From contig NC_067312.1 of assembly GCF_020740795.1 (NCBI RefSeq), positions 9,008,748-9,072,747 of the forward strand: a stretch of 64,000 bases of DNA, written 5' to 3'. A program made the translations under genes and the position numbers. Positions 61,396 to 64,000 of this stretch are shown here, piece after piece. Positions within the stretch are counted from its first letter, which is position 1, and each line of letters starts with the position of its first letter. A model generated the notes under the pieces. That model was not told the DNA's origin. It worked only from the letters and a program-made list of their open reading frames with translations, and did not search any database. The DNA comes from Apus apus. Lineage: Eukaryota > Chordata > Aves > Apodiformes > Apodidae.

Positions 61396-61789
61396 CTAGT
61401 TCAACTCCTAGTATTGTCCTCTTACCTTTATGTTCTGCCCATGACTCCCCTGCATTTATTCACAGGGAATAAATAAAACTGCATGCCTTCTGCTGACACA
61501 CTGTACCATGCCCTCAAGAGGAAATAAGTGGGATCTTCCAAGGGTGTGCAGCAAATTTTTTGGTAGACCCAAATGAAGCAGATAAAGGAAAATAATTTCT
61601 CAGCTGCTCAGTAATCAGAGCTAGAGCAGATTTCTCAAACTAGTCAACTGCCATTTGGGCATAAAAGAAGCAGTCATACACTCAAAGTAGCTCAGCATCC
61701 GATGCCAAGAAGGGTCACAAAGTTAGCCTTTTGAAATGTGTCCACTCCCCTCTTGCTAAACCTCTGGTTTTCTGCCCATCCCCCAGTTT

Positions 61790-62430
61790 GCAGTGTATGT
61801 GGATAAGCAGTTATTTGATTGGGAGCTGGGGCAGCAGCAAAGAGAGGTAGGGAATTAGCTACAGTAGTTGAAGGGACATTTACAGCACCTCTGTGGCAGC
61901 CAGCTTCCTCCCCTGCCTCCACTCCTACCATAAATTCAGTATAGGTCCCGCCAAGCAGCAGCTTCTCCACTTTTATGGTTTTCCCCTGTGGTCTATGACC
62001 ACTTTTGGCACCATGCTGCATGCACTGAACCCAGTATCCAAGAATCCAGAGCTAATGGAACAGCTAAAGACATGGGAATCATGACTGGTAATGGAGAAGA
62101 AAATGAAACTCTTCATGGCCTTGTGGGGAAAAGACACTATTAGAAATCAGTTGTTCTGTGACCAATGGCATTAAAATAGTATGCTTTCCTACAATTTGCC
62201 CTCCAATCTCCTCCTCCATGATACTCCCAGCTCCTTTGAATCTGCAGCTAGTTTGGCTGGATGTCTGGGTCCTGTTCTGTGGCTCACTGGCTTGTTGCTG
62301 TGCCTGCACGGCTTCTTTAGCCAGGTGTAAGTACTCCTGGACAACTGGCAGCAGCATGGCTGGGTATATACTGTACAATGTGCTGAAACCTGCCTTTGGT
62401 TGGGGGATAGGGAGCAGAAAGAAGCAGTAA
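61790..62430 (-). other. Protein-like minus-strand ORFs, unassigned
   Basis: Two consecutive open stretches (62378-62079 and 62021-61692) in a region free of CR1. The first contains YLHLAKEAVQAQQQASEPQN and later GSIMEEEIGGQIVGKHTILM. No recognised domain, splice structure or promoter. Could be a decayed element or chance. Confidence 0.12.
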
Positions 62431-64000
62431 CTTGGATCTTTCTGCTCTGTCCAGCTGCTCTGTCCAGCTGCTGATTTTCACAAAACTGCAGGCAAGTTCA
62501 AATCTTTGAGGTCTTTTACCAGATGACAAAGAAGGCAGAAATCATACTACAGGTTTGAAAGTTTTCTGGGGGCATAGTAGGAGAAGAGGAAACAAAGGGG
62601 GAAAGTAAATGTAAAAAATTGATTCCCTGGAAAATTAGGCTTAAAGACACTGGAGAATAGCACTGTTGTGGAGTCTGAACACTCATTTAGCACAGGATAG
62701 CCTGCAGATAGTAATAGGAATCCATTAGGGATGTAGTAGGAAAGAACATGGCTGAGAGAAATGGAAATCCCCTTACTGAGGAGGAGCTCAGTGTGCACTG
62801 GGACAGGGAACTGATCTCCACAAGGATCTGAGAGATTGCCACATCACTGGGGGTGCAGTGTGGCCTCATCTAAGAGCCCACTTGGTCCCCTGAGAGCTCT
62901 GGTTTCCCTGTCTGACAGATCTCTGGACAAGCTTTTCCTGAGAGAGGCAGGAATATTTTTTTTGTCTCTGGTGTGCAGCTGGACGCATGTTCTTCACGTT
63001 TGCAAGGACAATTGCTTGTTCACTGGCTGTTTGTCTTCTTTTTGCCTTTGAAGAATTGTAATCCTCAAGATACCTACTGGACCTGCTGGGCCAGGTTGCT
63101 GAGTGCTGGACAAACTTCCTTATAAAGGCCCTGGTCACCAAAAGAAACTGAGCAACAGCTTCACATTCCTTTGCAAATACAACCTCAGGTCATGCTATGG
63201 CTAGATAAACCGTGTCCCAGTGTCCTGAGCTCCTGACATGAAACTGCTGGAGCAGGAATTCTTCCAGAAAGTGGAAGGAAACCATTCTGGGAAGGAGTCA
63301 AGGGTTTTTAGTATCTAACTGCCTGGCATGACATGTGGCTGCACAGAGACACACAGCCCATTCTCCCCAGCTTCTCCTGCCCTGCTCCTCCCCAGAACAG
63401 CCACAGCTCAGGGCTATGGCCACCAAATAACAGTTCAAATCCTCACCTTCCCTCACCCAGCAAAATCACCAGGCTGTTGGTCTTAATTCCTGCACATCTA
63501 TCTCCCTATCTCAGATCACTGGCAGGTTTTCTGGCTGCCATCAGGCTTTCTGGATGCCTCACCATTCAGGGAAAGAACTGAAACTTCAGAGTTGAGAGAG
63601 GGAATGTCAGGAGATTTTCCACTGTCTGGGGGGAGGAGACAATGGTCTGGGTCCTCATTGCTACACAAAGGGGGAGATCAAAGCTATTGTTGACATGGTC
63701 AGTTTTGCAGATAAAGAGGCAGCATCCAGGGCTGTGTCTGTATCTCATATGCCTGGTAGCTGAAGTGTCTGCCAGATCTAAGGGAGGATCAGGTATTTAC
63801 ATGTCTGCATGTGTGCGTCTGTGTGGGAGAGGGTTTGTATACATTACAAGGAGAAACTGCAGATGGAAACAACCGAGTTTGGTGTCAAAGGTCTGGTTCA
63901 AAGCCCATTAAACTCAGCAGAAGTAATTCCATTTACTGTGGTGGGTTTTGGCCACATCTGTCCTTACCCCTCCCCAACATGCCAACAAGCTCAGGGCTGC
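62431..64000. other. Intergenic sequence to right edge
   Basis: No gene or interspersed repeat recognised. Confidence 0.5.

Overview
The window looks like avian nuclear DNA, most likely from the Z chromosome. The genes are vertebrate and split by introns. The interspersed repeats are almost all CR1 non-LTR retrotransposons, several ending in the ATTCTATG-type 3' tail typical of birds. TPGS2 and KIAA1328 (human 18q12) lie beside an AQP7-type gene (human 9p13); both human segments are known to correspond to the chicken Z. I could run no database search, so gene identities rest on remembered family sequences compared with exons reconstructed by hand.

Layout. From 1 to 11,695, minus strand, are the first four coding exons of KIAA1328 (hinderin); the rest of that gene lies beyond the left edge. 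From about 11,230 to 12,430 is a GC-rich CpG island. It acts as a head-to-head promoter with a CCAAT box and two ZNF143-like sites. From 12,054 to 31,562, plus strand, is a complete seven-exon TPGS2 (tubulin polyglutamylase complex subunit 2), 291 codons, every junction in phase. From 34,363 to 43,011, minus strand, is a six-coding-exon aquaglyceroporin closest to AQP7, 283 codons, tail-to-tail with TPGS2. From about 43,100 to 64,000 I recognise no protein gene. That part holds four CR1 copies, a pair of diverged homologous segments, and a CCAAT/TATA promoter-like block.

The three genes do not form a pathway. KIAA1328 and TPGS2 share a promoter and probably basal transcription. Hinderin is a coiled-coil SMC3-binding protein, TPGS2 belongs to the tubulin glutamylation complex of axonemes and neurons, and AQP7 conducts glycerol and water. 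The most interesting points are a non-standard first pore motif (NGA) in the aquaglyceroporin, the TPGS2-AQP7 junction, a 36-nt in-frame KIAA1328 exon, a possible unassigned exon inside KIAA1328, tandem CTCF-like sites, and the unexplained homologous pair near 51.4 and 58.3 kb. I found no convincing undescribed system.
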